A stretch of DNA of 64,000 nt from Flavobacterium sp. (GCF_030146175.1 NZ_JASLCE010000008.1:1-64000); one strand, 5' to 3'; numbered from the stretch's first letter, positions 8,369 through 17,401 are shown. Numbers and translations are program-made. The notes: a model not told the origin generated them from the sequence alone.

Positions 8369-9054
8369 TCGATGTAGTTTTTCAAGTTATTCTTTAGTTG
8401 TTGTCGTGTGGCGCTATAATTTTTCGCCACGTTTTGTTTTTTAAAATCGGTTCCGGTGAACACGCGTTTGGGATTTCCTCTTACAATATTCAGTTGGTTT
8501 TCCCATTTTTTATCGACCTCCTTTTTTAGTAATTCTAATGTTGCTTCTTCCAGTTTTCGAACAAGACGTTCGGTTGCCGTTTTTTTATTCTGATGCTGCG
8601 AACGACTATCCATCGCTACCACACTGATTCCTGTTGGAGTATGTGTCGCACGAACGGCCGAGCTGACTTTATTTACATTTTGTCCGCCAGCTCCGGAACT
8701 TCGCATCGCCTGATACTTTATATCTACATACGAAATTTTCGGTACGGCAGATTGTTCTATTTCAAAAATCCCGATAAACCAGTTTTTCCGTTTGTGCATT
8801 TTTCGAAACTGACTGGTTCCAATCCATTGTATGGTTCCGATCCAGGAATCGACAAAAACAGCGCTTTCCTTTCCTTTAACAATAAGCGTTGCCGTAGCCA
8901 CCGTTCCGTTTTCCTGTCCCGGTTCCCTATGAATTATCTGAGTATCCAGTCCTTCGGATCGCGCTTCTTCCATTATTTTTTTAAGCACCTGAGCCACAAC
9001 CCAGCTGCATTCTTCCGGACCTCTTCCGGATGTTATTTGTATGATTTTTTCCAT
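8365..9054 (-). CDS. prfH: Peptide chain release factor H (PrfH)
   Basis: Codon-independent release factor homologue, 229 aa. The catalytic GGQ is at residues 123-125 within MRSSGAGGQNVNKV. PrfH hallmarks are present: RGPEEC near residues 11-16, GTIQWIGT around 73-80, HKRKNWFIGI at 87-96, and a basic C-terminus with RGNPKRVFTG. It lacks the codon-recognition domain of RF1/RF2. In other bacteria PrfH is encoded next to RtcB and releases peptides from ribosomes with a cleaved decoding centre, after which RtcB can reseal the 16S rRNA. Here it lies in a four-gene operon with rtcB1, overlapping the zinc-ribbon gene by 22 nt and the TPR gene by 4 nt. Confidence 0.95.
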   Translation of the reverse strand: MEKIIQITSGRGPEECSWVVAQVLKKIMEEARSEGLDTQIIHREPGQENGTVATATLIVKGKESAVFVDSWIGTIQWIGTSQFRKMHKRKNWFIGIFEIEQSAVPKISYVDIKYQAMRSSGAGGQNVNKVSSAVRATHTPTGISVVAMDSRSQHQNKKTATERLVRKLEEATLELLKKEVDKKWENQLNIVRGNPKRVFTGTDFKKQNVAKNYSATRQQLKNNLKNYIE

Positions 9055-9653
9055 TCTTTAATCACCTTTAATAGCTTATCCCGATTACGGGCATCTTTTA
9101 CAAACTTCGGAAGGCTGGCGACCATTGTTTTGCCAACGTTATACTGACTGTTTCGTTCCCGTAAACCGGCAGCGATATAGCCCTCCAAATAGTCAATATG
9201 TGCTTCATTATACGCCCAGAATACATTCCCCCTTACGGTTTTCTGATACCATAATTCGGTATTAAAACGCCACTCTCTGACATTATTTTCATCTGTTTTA
9301 AAACACATATGCACTTCTTCAATTCTCGGCACAAATTCTTTTATCTGGTTACAACTCGTGCACTTTACCTTTATTTTTTGCGGTTTCTCATTCAAAAGCT
9401 GCGACTCGTATTTTACTTTTTCAACATTGTTACAACAATACTGATTTACTGTTGCTTTGTATTTGATCATAGTATCTTCCTGATAGAGATGACAACCCGG
9501 GCATTTTAAAATCCGAATCGGATAACGCTCGTATTGATCCTTTTCGGAAAACGTTCTTTTAATAGTCGCTTTTGTCCCGCATTTTGGACATTTCACCTGA
9601 AATTCATTGGCAAAATGATGGGCTCTTTTATTTTCGTCCTGAAATCGTTTCAT
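9033..9653 (-). CDS. Zinc-ribbon protein of unknown function between rtcB1 and prfH
   Basis: 206 aa, soluble. Cysteine pairs CPKC (22/25), CPGCH (51/54), CC (73/74) and CTSC (98/101), plus C117, suggest two zinc ribbons in the first 120 residues. The C-terminal half is aromatic and basic (NTELWYQKTVRGNVFWAYNEAHIDYLEGYIAAGLRER, then a KKSYK end). I do not recognise the family. It starts 8 nt after the rtcB1 stop and overlaps prfH by 22 nt, so it is firmly part of this operon. A nucleic-acid or ribosome-binding accessory is inferred from the zinc ribbons and the neighbours. Confidence 0.82.
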   Translation of the reverse strand: MKRFQDENKRAHHFANEFQVKCPKCGTKATIKRTFSEKDQYERYPIRILKCPGCHLYQEDTMIKYKATVNQYCCNNVEKVKYESQLLNEKPQKIKVKCTSCNQIKEFVPRIEEVHMCFKTDENNVREWRFNTELWYQKTVRGNVFWAYNEAHIDYLEGYIAAGLRERNSQYNVGKTMVASLPKFVKDARNRDKLLKVIKEWKKSYK

Positions 9654-9661
9654 AGTTACAG

Positions 9662-11053
9662 TTATTTATCCATTCGCACGATTTTAGGCGTAAACGTCCC
9701 TAAAACGGTAACCAATTCCTGTTGGTTTCCCATCACTTTTGTGATATCCTTATAGGCCATTGGCGCTTCATCAATATTGCCACCAATCAGGCTTACTTCG
9801 TGCTTTTTAAGTTCTTTTTTGATGTCACTTTGCGTAAACATCGTTTTACATTTGGCTCTCGAAAATGCCCTTCCGGCTCCATGTGACGCCGAATTAAGAC
9901 TCGCCGGGTTTCCTTTCCCCATCACGATATAACCCGGAGCGGTCATCGAACCGGGAATAATTCCCAATTGTCCTTCGGCTGCCGGCGTAGCACCTTTGCG
10001 ATGTACAATACACTCCTTATCGTTATGCATTTCTTTCCATGCAAAATTGTGATGGTTTTCTATGGTTACGACCACCCTTTTCCCCAGTAGTTTCGCAATC
10101 CGCCTGTGAATTTCATCATGACAGGCTTTGGCATAATCACCGGCAAGGTTCATGGCCATCCAATACTCCTGTCCGTCGTGCGTATTGAGATCCAGCCAGG
10201 CCAGATGTTGTACATTTTTAGGCAACGGACATTGTTTGGTCGCCAGATAGGTATATTGTTTCGCAATATTGGCACCCAACCCGCGGGATCCGCTATGCGA
10301 TAACACCGCAAAATATTCACCGGGCAACATTTTCCATTCCGGTAACGGTGTATCGATTTTTACAATTCCGAATTCTACAAAATGATTTCCGCCACCGGAG
10401 GTTCCCAATTGTTTATAGGCTTTGTCTAACAGACCTTTTACAAATGGAATATCCCGAAATTCCGGTCGGTAAAAAATTTCATGATCCGCTTTGATCTGAT
10501 GCGTTTCATACATTCCGAATTTGGTATGCTCCGCCAGGATTGCTTTCAGTTGCTGCTCTCTTCCTTTTAGAAAAGAAGCCGGTAAATCGAAAATCGACAA
10601 ACTCATCCGACAACCAATATCAACACCTACACCATAGGGAATCACCGCGTTTTCAGTGGCCAGTACGCCACCAATCGGCAATCCATAACCGGAATGTGCG
10701 TCGGGCATCAAAGCTCCCGCTACGGAAACCGGCAGTTTTAGCGCATCGTACAACTGGAATTTTGCCTGCTGATCGATTTCGTTTTCACCAAAAATCGAAA
10801 ACGGTGCGCGAGTGGTATTGAGTTGTTGCATTCGCACCTGAACTGGGTTAATCAAGCCTTCGGCCACTTTTCCCCAGGTACCGTGATTTTTGAATTTTTC
10901 CGGAAACAGTAATACTTCTTTTGCCTCCGTTAGAATGCCTTCTTTTTTCTCTCTTTTTCTATATCTGTTAATTTGCCCCAAGGCAATATTGATGCTATTA
11001 TTTTTAGGAAAGCCTAATTTGATCAGGTCCTTCCCGGATAATTTATTTCCCAT
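9662..11053 (-). CDS. rtcB: RtcB RNA ligase (copy 1, PrfH-associated)
   Basis: GTP/Mn-dependent 3'-phosphate RNA ligase, 463 aa from ATG 11053. An in-frame TTG at 11089 gives an implausible extension and overlaps a candidate promoter, so it is rejected. Active-site motifs are intact: GVGVDIGCRM (metal Asp/Cys), SGGGNHFVEFG, LSHSGSRGLG, IENHHNFAWKE, HRKGATPA, and SASHGAGR with the guanylated His at about residue 391, then APMAYKDI. RtcB joins a 2',3'-cyclic- or 3'-phosphate end to a 5'-OH end. It heads an operon with the zinc-ribbon protein, PrfH and the TPR protein. It is clearly similar to, but distinct from, the second RtcB at 28134-29558. Confidence 0.96.
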   Translation of the reverse strand: MGNKLSGKDLIKLGFPKNNSINIALGQINRYRKREKKEGILTEAKEVLLFPEKFKNHGTWGKVAEGLINPVQVRMQQLNTTRAPFSIFGENEIDQQAKFQLYDALKLPVSVAGALMPDAHSGYGLPIGGVLATENAVIPYGVGVDIGCRMSLSIFDLPASFLKGREQQLKAILAEHTKFGMYETHQIKADHEIFYRPEFRDIPFVKGLLDKAYKQLGTSGGGNHFVEFGIVKIDTPLPEWKMLPGEYFAVLSHSGSRGLGANIAKQYTYLATKQCPLPKNVQHLAWLDLNTHDGQEYWMAMNLAGDYAKACHDEIHRRIAKLLGKRVVVTIENHHNFAWKEMHNDKECIVHRKGATPAAEGQLGIIPGSMTAPGYIVMGKGNPASLNSASHGAGRAFSRAKCKTMFTQSDIKKELKKHEVSLIGGNIDEAPMAYKDITKVMGNQQELVTVLGTFTPKIVRMDK

Positions 11054-11081
11054 TGTTTGATTCTTTGATTTTTTTGGAACG

Positions 11082-11089
11082 CAAAACAA
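11082..11089 (-). promoter_or_regulatory. rtcB: Candidate -7 box for rtcB1 operon (TTGTTTTG)
   Basis: Seven of eight bases match TAnnTTTG on the minus strand, ~29 nt before the rtcB1 ATG and downstream of the inverted repeat at 11138-11153. Confidence 0.35.
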
Positions 11090-11137
11090 TAGCTTCAGTA
11101 ATCCGATTGGGATGCTGTTTTGTTTTGCGAAACATTT

Positions 11138-11153
11138 TATCCGTATTCGGATA
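11138..11153. promoter_or_regulatory. Inverted repeat upstream of rtcB1 (candidate operator)
   Basis: Perfect inverted repeat TATCCG-TATT-CGGATA, 85 nt upstream of the rtcB1 ATG, between the upstream terminator and the candidate -7 box. It is not followed by a T-tract, so a protein-binding site is more likely than a terminator. No cognate regulator is encoded nearby. Confidence 0.4.
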
Positions 11154-11198
11154 AATTAAAGGGCTAAACCGGGAGCTTTAAAGTAAAAAGTATACAAA

Positions 11199-11228
11199 AA
11201 AGCCCGAAACTTGTTGTCTTCGGGCTTT
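11199..11228 (-). terminator. Terminator after small ORF, upstream of rtcB1
   Basis: 10-bp stem AAAGCCCGAA/TTCGGGCTTT with a 10-nt loop and T-tract on the minus strand, 22 nt after the small ORF stop and ~145 nt before rtcB1. It either ends a small independent transcript or acts as an attenuator for rtcB1. Confidence 0.75.
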
Positions 11229-11249
11229 GTTATCTTGGAAAGTAATTTT

Positions 11250-11330
11250 CTAGGACTGAACAAAACCACGAAGAACAGCTACACCACAATTTGGTGTCAC
11301 ACTGATAGTAGATGATTGCAATACAAACAT
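11250..11330 (-). CDS. 26-codon small ORF upstream of rtcB1 (leader peptide or small gene)
   Basis: ATG at 11330 to TAG at 11250, 26 residues. It begins MFVLQSSTISV and continues TPNCGVAVLRGFVQS. No signal peptide and no run of one amino acid of the kind used in classic attenuators. A minus-strand AAACTTTG at 11370-11377 (one mismatch to TAnnTTTG) lies ~40 nt upstream, and the ORF is followed by a strong terminator, so it has the layout of an expressed unit. The DNA also contains an inverted repeat ACACCA-AATTG-TGGTGT within the ORF, so an RNA-structure role is an alternative. I do not recognise the peptide. Confidence 0.45.
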   Translation of the reverse strand: MFVLQSSTISVTPNCGVAVLRGFVQS

Positions 11331-11613
11331 TTTTCTTCGTTTTTTAAAGGTTATTAATTTTTCACAATGCAAAGTTTGTAAAATGTTTTTGACATTTCCT
11401 AATATTTCAATCTATTTTTCAAATTCAAATTCAAAAACACTCATTTTCAAGACGATAATTCGATTTTTCGGATAAAAATCACCTGAAACAAACCATTAGC
11501 AAAGCCTCCATCAGTTGACGGTTTAAAAAATTAACAATAACTTGGGAGATTCGAAAGCGATTATATCTACCTTTATTTTTCAAAAAAACACACTTATATA
11601 ATTATATCCTATT

Positions 11614-13203
11614 ATGCCTACTGACTGTATCAGCTATCAAGAATCCAATTATTTTTCCCGGTTAATTGTCGATTATTTAGATAAAAAAACAGAAACACAG
11701 TCCTTATACCATCGTTTTCCTTCCCTGGAAAATTTCAGAAGTCAAATTGACGAAAAAGCGGCACATTTTAGTACAGCGAACCGAAATACACTGGCAACCG
11801 TTTTGGAAAAACAGTATGCCTCGACAGCTGTTTCGGAAGCGACACTTCAAAATATCGCCCTGTTAAAAAACGAGAACACTTTTACCGTAACCACCGGACA
11901 CCAGTTAAATCTTTTTACAGGACCTTTATATTTTTTATACAAAATCGTTTCGGCCATCAATCTGGCTAAAGAATTAAAAGCTGCTTATCCGACGAATCAT
12001 TTCGTACCGGTATATTGGATGGCCACGGAAGATCACGATTTTGAAGAGATCAATTATTTTAATTTCAGAAATAAAAAAATAAAATGGAACCGCGATAGTT
12101 CCGGACCGGTTGGCCGTCTTTCGACCGAAGGACTGGATAGTGTTTTTGATGTTTTTTCGAAAGAACTCGGAATTGGTCATAACGCCGAATATTTACGTCA
12201 GTTATTTAAAAATGCCTATCTAAAACATTCGAATCTGGCCGATGCGACCCGTTTTCTGGCCAATGAATTGTTTAAAGAACAAGGATTGGTGATTATCGAT
12301 GGTGATTCTGAAGCGTTAAAACGGGAATTCATTCCGTATGTAAAACGGGAATTACTCGAACAAGTCGCTTTTCAGAAAGTAACGGAAACGTCGGTTTTAT
12401 TAAAAACCTACAACATACAGGTTAACCCTAGGGAAATTAACCTTTTTTATATTGAGGACGGATTGCGGGAACGCATCGTTTTTGAAAACGGAGGTTATAT
12501 CGTTAACGGAACTTCGCGCCGGTTTACCACCGAAGAGATTCTGGATGAACTGGAACGTTACCCGGAAAAATTCAGTCCCAATGTGATCATGCGTCCGTTA
12601 TATCAGGAAGTGATTTTACCCAATCTGGCCTATATTGGCGGTGGTGGAGAATTGGCGTACTGGTTGGAATTAAAATCCTTTTTCGAGGCTTCCAACGTTC
12701 CGTTTCCAATGTTGGTATTGCGAAATTCTGTAGTTCTGGCAACACCTAAACAGGCGCACAAAGCAGACCAATTAGGTCTAACCTGGGCCGATTTATTTCA
12801 AAAGCAACACGATCTGATCGATGCGAAAACCAAATCACTTTCGGCCTTTACGCTTGACTTTTCGGAACAGAAAACACATCTGGAACAACAATTTTCCAAA
12901 TTGCGGGAAATGGCTGCCAAAACCGATGCTTCTTTTATAGGTGCCGTAGCTGCTCAGGAAAAGAAACAGCTAAAAGGATTGGATAATCTTGAAAAACGAT
13001 TGTTAAAAGCCGAAAAACGCAACCATCAGGAGCAATTGAGTCGTATCACGGCATTGCAAAACGAATTGTTCCCCAACCTGAGTCTTCAGGAACGGACGGC
13101 AAATTTTTCGGAATTTTATCTGGAACACGGCACGAATTTACTAACCGAATTATTCCGCCAGTTACAGCCGTTGGAACAGGATTTTCCGGTATTGATTGTA
13201 TAA
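11614..13203 (+). CDS. bshC: BshC, putative cysteine ligase of bacillithiol synthesis
   Basis: Cytosolic 529-aa enzyme, the usual length. BshC adds Cys to GlcN-malate in the last step of bacillithiol synthesis. Visible family features: TVTTGHQLNLFTGPLYFLYKI near residues 90-110, VPVYWMATEDHDFEEINYF at ~130-148, YIGGGGELAYWLELKSFFE in the middle, and a long C-terminal coiled coil (~395-490). A TACCTTTA (7/8 match to the -7 consensus) lies shortly before the ATG. Divergent from the small ORF/rtcB1 side. bshA and bshB are not in the window. Confidence 0.93.
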   Translation: MPTDCISYQESNYFSRLIVDYLDKKTETQSLYHRFPSLENFRSQIDEKAAHFSTANRNTLATVLEKQYASTAVSEATLQNIALLKNENTFTVTTGHQLNLFTGPLYFLYKIVSAINLAKELKAAYPTNHFVPVYWMATEDHDFEEINYFNFRNKKIKWNRDSSGPVGRLSTEGLDSVFDVFSKELGIGHNAEYLRQLFKNAYLKHSNLADATRFLANELFKEQGLVIIDGDSEALKREFIPYVKRELLEQVAFQKVTETSVLLKTYNIQVNPREINLFYIEDGLRERIVFENGGYIVNGTSRRFTTEEILDELERYPEKFSPNVIMRPLYQEVILPNLAYIGGGGELAYWLELKSFFEASNVPFPMLVLRNSVVLATPKQAHKADQLGLTWADLFQKQHDLIDAKTKSLSAFTLDFSEQKTHLEQQFSKLREMAAKTDASFIGAVAAQEKKQLKGLDNLEKRLLKAEKRNHQEQLSRITALQNELFPNLSLQERTANFSEFYLEHGTNLLTELFRQLQPLEQDFPVLIV

Positions 13204-13263
13204 AAGAATCACAATTCTTCGATACAAATAAAAAAGATAACCTATTATTCTGCTTAAAAATAC

Positions 13264-13271
13264 TATTTTTG
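13264..13271 (+). promoter_or_regulatory. ndk: -7 promoter box of ndk (TATTTTTG)
   Basis: Exact TAnnTTTG match, 22 nt before the ndk ATG. Confidence 0.65.
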
Positions 13272-13293
13272 CAAAAAATTTAAACAAAACAAG

Positions 13294-13713
13294 ATGGCAA
13301 CGAATAGAACATTCACTATGATTAAGCCTGATGCTGTTGAAAAAGGACACATCGGAGGAATTATTAACATGATTACTGAAGCTGGTTTCAGAATCGTATC
13401 AATGAAATTAACACAATTAACAGTAGCGGATGCTCAAAAATTCTACGCTGTTCACAGTGAAAGACCATTCTACGGAGAATTGGTAGAATTCATGTCAAGA
13501 GGTCCTATCGTAGCTGCAATCCTTGAAAAAGATAACGCTGTAGAAGCTTTCCGTACTTTAATCGGAGCTACAAACCCTGCTGATGCTGCAGAAGGAACTA
13601 TCCGTAAAAAATATGCAACTTCTATCGGGGAGAATGCTGTTCACGGATCTGACAGTGATGAGAATGCTGCTATCGAAAGCGCTTTCCACTTCGCAGGAAG
13701 AGAAGAATTCTAA
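13294..13713 (+). CDS. ndk: Nucleoside-diphosphate kinase
   Basis: 139 aa, the full normal length. Transfers the gamma phosphate from ATP to NDPs through a phospho-His. [13 protein letters not shown] at the start, [15 protein letters not shown] in the middle and the catalytic NAVHGSDS motif near residue 115 are all present. Own promoter (13264) and own terminator (13737), so probably monocistronic. Codon use is noticeably more uniform than in neighbours, as expected for a highly expressed gene. Confidence 0.98.
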   Translation: MATNRTFTMIKPDAVEKGHIGGIINMITEAGFRIVSMKLTQLTVADAQKFYAVHSERPFYGELVEFMSRGPIVAAILEKDNAVEAFRTLIGATNPADAAEGTIRKKYATSIGENAVHGSDSDENAAIESAFHFAGREEF

Positions 13714-13736
13714 TAAAATACTATATTATTTTCGAA

Positions 13737-13765
13737 AAGCCGTTCCAAAAGGAACGGCTTTTTTT
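13737..13765 (+). terminator. Terminator of ndk
   Basis: 10-bp perfect stem AAGCCGTTCC/GGAACGGCTT, loop AAAA, then T7. Confidence 0.9.
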
Positions 13766-13995
13766 GTACCCGTATCTTTCCTTTTTCAGTATTTCTATCT
13801 GATTATAAAAACGCGTAATTATACGCTATTATAGGTTTTACCAAGCCATTAACTTTACAAAACGCCTTACATATAAATCGAGTTCAACACAAATTGCAAA
13901 TTTAAAATCCTAAAAAAATTGCAATTCGGGACTAATATAGAATAAGGTAATCAAACAAAAACAGCATATAAATACAAACCAAATCTACAACAAAC

Positions 13996-15429
13996 ATGAA
14001 ACGACTACTACCCCTTAAGACCATTTCGTTTGGTATTCTGGTTGCGCTAACAGCTACCAGTCTGGCTATTTCCTGCAAGAAAAACACGACACCGGATGCC
14101 GGATTATTAGGCGCAGCTCCTATTATCAAACCACAGGAATTTCCGGACGACTTAAATCTTCCCGGTTTTAAATTCCCTCAAGATTCTACCGCAATTTACG
14201 GTTGGCTTAACAAACAGGATTCCGCTAGTATTACCCAACATGCCTGGGGTATCTGGGCCGGTTTGACGGCAAAATCCGGTCAGGTTTTTAACGGTGATTC
14301 GCTATTGGTATTTGAAACCTGGATGAGCGTAAAAGAACTGGCGCAAATGGCAGCCGACGGAAACAAAGAAGGCGGATGCTTTCAGATCAAAAAAGAACGC
14401 AGTGCTCTGGAAGTACCAAAACAGTTAATCCACGGCCAATTGTTTGGTAAAAGAAATGCGGTGCTTGATACGGTTTCTAATGTTTTCGAAACGGTTTCCT
14501 ACAATCCGGCAGCAGCCTGTTATTCGACACAAAATCTTATTTTCAACCAATCAACACTCGACAAATACAAAGTTACTAACGGTATCGGTAACATTCCTCC
14601 ATTTCCATCAGCTGGTATTACAACCAAACCTACCTATTTTGCCGGTGGTGTTGATGCGAACGGTTTGATCCGCGTTCCGATTTGGCCGGGCGATCCAAAA
14701 CCAGCTAAGGTATTTGGTTATAAAGACTGGCAAACCTACGTTTATGTGGACACCAACAACAAACAAGCAAAAGACAAAACCATCGTACCGGTTACCGGTT
14801 CCAATCCGACACCGGCTCAAATTGCAGCAGCCACTTGTAACCTGAACGAATTTATCAATGATCAGATCGACGGTCGTATGGCTGCCTATCTGAATAACAA
14901 CCAAAAAAGCAGCAAACGCAAATACAAAGCCGGCGATTATATCTTATTGGTAGCCATGCACGTAGGAACCAAAGAAATCAGCAACTGGACCTGGCAGACC
15001 TTTTTCTGGAGCTATGACCGCGACAATCCGTTTTTCCCAAGTTCGGCGTTCAATGCAAAATTACGTCCAAGCATTATCAAAGGTGCGGCTGCCAATTATG
15101 CCGTTTCAACCTCTTATGCGATGGTATGGCCTAACCAGCCGATTACCGGTGGAACCAACAAAGGTGTACGAAGTATCATCTCGTTTAACCCTTATTTGGA
15201 AGGCTCTTTTGGTCCAAGCGTATTTAGTGGTGACAACAACCAGCTAAACCCAAGTTTCCAATATGGTGTACAAACCAACTGTATGAGTTGTCACGCTTTG
15301 GCATCGGTTACAGGAAGCGTATACACTACCGATCAGTATATCGATATGAAAGACATGAGTCGTTTCCGCAATCAGGTATTACTGGATTTTGCCTGGTCGG
15401 TTCAGAGTAATATCAACGCTAATAAATAA
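13996..15429 (+). CDS. Haem-motif lipoprotein of unknown function
   Basis: 477-aa lipoprotein (modified Cys at residue 27, LAISC). The only recognisable motif is a C-terminal haem-binding CMSCH at residues 429-433. The preceding ~400 residues are rich in Trp, Tyr and Asn ([28 protein letters not shown]) and look like a compact globular domain, not a repeat protein. Similar cytochrome-like proteins often sit with enzymes acting in the periplasm. It is followed 31 nt later by a large amidohydrolase and is probably in its operon. Family not recognised. Confidence 0.78.
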   Translation: MKRLLPLKTISFGILVALTATSLAISCKKNTTPDAGLLGAAPIIKPQEFPDDLNLPGFKFPQDSTAIYGWLNKQDSASITQHAWGIWAGLTAKSGQVFNGDSLLVFETWMSVKELAQMAADGNKEGGCFQIKKERSALEVPKQLIHGQLFGKRNAVLDTVSNVFETVSYNPAAACYSTQNLIFNQSTLDKYKVTNGIGNIPPFPSAGITTKPTYFAGGVDANGLIRVPIWPGDPKPAKVFGYKDWQTYVYVDTNNKQAKDKTIVPVTGSNPTPAQIAAATCNLNEFINDQIDGRMAAYLNNNQKSSKRKYKAGDYILLVAMHVGTKEISNWTWQTFFWSYDRDNPFFPSSAFNAKLRPSIIKGAAANYAVSTSYAMVWPNQPITGGTNKGVRSIISFNPYLEGSFGPSVFSGDNNQLNPSFQYGVQTNCMSCHALASVTGSVYTTDQYIDMKDMSRFRNQVLLDFAWSVQSNINANK

Positions 15430-15460
15430 TCATCAATAGTAATCCCTAAATCGCTAAAGT

Positions 15461-17386
15461 ATGATACATGATCACGAACATATTCACCACGGATGTACCC
15501 ATTGCGGTTGTAACAATCCGGTTTTAAAAATTCTGGAAAAGGAACTTTCCTCTTCGGAAATTATCACCCAATTATCGGAAAACAAAACCCCTTTTGTTAA
15601 TCCAACAGAAGAATCGGTATTGTTTCACGGCGGTACAATTCGTCCGTTGATAGACGGGAAAACACATACGGTTGAAGCTATCGGATTCCACAAAGGAAAA
15701 GTCGTTGCTTCCGGTTCTATGTTGCACGTAACGGAGGCCATGATCAAAACGGGACATCTTTTTCAAACCCGAAAACTGGACAAAGGTCATACCTTGCTTC
15801 CGGGACTAATCGAACCGCACGTTCACCTGGTACCTTCTGCCATATTGGGCAGTTGGTTGGATTTGAGTCCTTATGACGAACAGTTTTTAAAGAAAGGTTA
15901 CAACACCGAATGGCTTAAAAAGCAGCTTGATGACTATCAAAATGATCCTAAAAACAAAGAAAAGCTTAACAAAAATAATTATTGGATTTTAGGTTGTAAT
16001 CTTGATCCGGCCTTTATGCCTTTTGAAAAAAGTCATACGCCGGACACATTAAACAAGCTGGTTACGTTCGATTATCAATTTCTGGATAACATCGTACCTG
16101 ACTATCCGGTATTTATCATGAGCGCTTCGATGCATACGGCCTATGTAAACTCGTTGACACTTCGTATTATTTTCGATCTGAATAAAAGTATACGCGATCA
16201 ATACAAAACGTTCGAAAATTATCAGCAAACCACAAACGGGCAATTACAGGAAACCGAAGAAATCGGACCGGCTTTAAAATGTATGCCGATTCGCCAGGTC
16301 GCTGAATTTGCGCTTGCTTCGTTTAAAAATCTGGACGATTTGTTTGATACCGCTGTGAAACGTGGCGTTACTTTTATGTATGACGCCGGAATGACATCCG
16401 TACAAGAGCTTATCTTAAAATTATATCTGGATTTCCATCAAAAGAAAGTGCGCATTGGTGTGGCACAAACCTGTTTAACGTTGGATGATGCTAAAAAACT
16501 ACCGACTTTTACTCCGATAAAAGAGTACAAAGACCTGTATTCGGGTAGCGTTAAAATCATTTCCGACGGTTCGAATCAGGGATTAACCGGTTATCAGTCG
16601 AAACCTTATTGTTGTTATCCGGCCGATAATCTTGGGGTGTTTAATTTCCCGGAAGACAAAGAGCATCCGCATCCGGACGAGCCAACGCAAACCTATCTCG
16701 ACATTGTAAAAACGGTTGTTGCAGAAAAAGAATGGCCTTTAATGATCCATGCCAATGGTGATATGGCTGTAAAATTTGCGATAGAAGTTTACGATGCCGC
16801 TTTTAAAGCGAAAAAAGTAGCAGACCGTCGTCACCGTATCGAACACTGCTCAATTTTGGAACAGTCACAAATCCAGCAAATGAAAGATCTTGGTATTGTT
16901 CCGAGTTTTCTAATCGGGCATGTGGGTTATTACGGGTATCCGTTTAAGGAAGCCATTTTTGAAGAAAAAGTAGAAAAACTGGATTTGTGTCGTTCTTCAC
17001 TTGACGCCGGATTACGTATTTCGCTACATACCGATTATTCCGTAAGTCCGATCGGACCATTGCGCATGATGGAACAAGCCATTACCCGTATGATGGAAGC
17101 TGCACCGGACGATTACCCGGACAAAGTATTAAACGAAAAAGAATGCCTTACTCCGGAACAGGCGTTACTTTCGGTAACCTATGACGCGGCGTGGCAATGT
17201 CATGCCGAGCAGTGGACGGGTTCGTTACAGGATGGTTATTTTGCCGATTTCGTGATTCTGGAACAGGATCCACTAACGATGAAAGAGTACTATAAAGAAC
17301 TGCGTAAGGTTCCGGTTCTGGAAACCTGGAAAGGTGGCGTAAAAGTGTATACAAACACCGATATTGTTGTTCCCGAAACGGTATAA
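15461..17386 (+). CDS. YtcJ-like amidohydrolase with His/Cys-rich N-terminal extension
   Basis: 641-aa metal-dependent hydrolase of the amidohydrolase superfamily (COG1574/YtcJ-like). Metal-site and core motifs: LIEPHVHLVPSA, LMIHANGDMAVKFAIE, RHRIEHCSIL, RISLHTDYSVSPIGP, and the ending GYFADFVILEQDPL. No signal peptide is seen. An oddity is the first 17 residues, which carry His at 3, 5, 7, 9, 10 and 14 and Cys at 12, 15 and 17: a candidate metal-binding tag separate from the catalytic domain. Substrate unknown. Ends in a clear terminator. Confidence 0.87.
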   Translation: MIHDHEHIHHGCTHCGCNNPVLKILEKELSSSEIITQLSENKTPFVNPTEESVLFHGGTIRPLIDGKTHTVEAIGFHKGKVVASGSMLHVTEAMIKTGHLFQTRKLDKGHTLLPGLIEPHVHLVPSAILGSWLDLSPYDEQFLKKGYNTEWLKKQLDDYQNDPKNKEKLNKNNYWILGCNLDPAFMPFEKSHTPDTLNKLVTFDYQFLDNIVPDYPVFIMSASMHTAYVNSLTLRIIFDLNKSIRDQYKTFENYQQTTNGQLQETEEIGPALKCMPIRQVAEFALASFKNLDDLFDTAVKRGVTFMYDAGMTSVQELILKLYLDFHQKKVRIGVAQTCLTLDDAKKLPTFTPIKEYKDLYSGSVKIISDGSNQGLTGYQSKPYCCYPADNLGVFNFPEDKEHPHPDEPTQTYLDIVKTVVAEKEWPLMIHANGDMAVKFAIEVYDAAFKAKKVADRRHRIEHCSILEQSQIQQMKDLGIVPSFLIGHVGYYGYPFKEAIFEEKVEKLDLCRSSLDAGLRISLHTDYSVSPIGPLRMMEQAITRMMEAAPDDYPDKVLNEKECLTPEQALLSVTYDAAWQCHAEQWTGSLQDGYFADFVILEQDPLTMKEYYKELRKVPVLETWKGGVKVYTNTDIVVPETV

Positions 17387-17401
17387 CATTTTAAAAAGTG
17401 G

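Noticed and set aside
8593..9147. 184-codon plus-strand ORF opposite prfH
   Set aside because: Antisense shadow of prfH and the zinc-ribbon gene; Ser/Phe-rich composition, no family features and no promoter.
11054..11089. Longer rtcB1 start at TTG 11089
   Set aside because: The extra 12 residues are not family-like and the region overlaps a candidate promoter box; ATG 11053 gives the family start.
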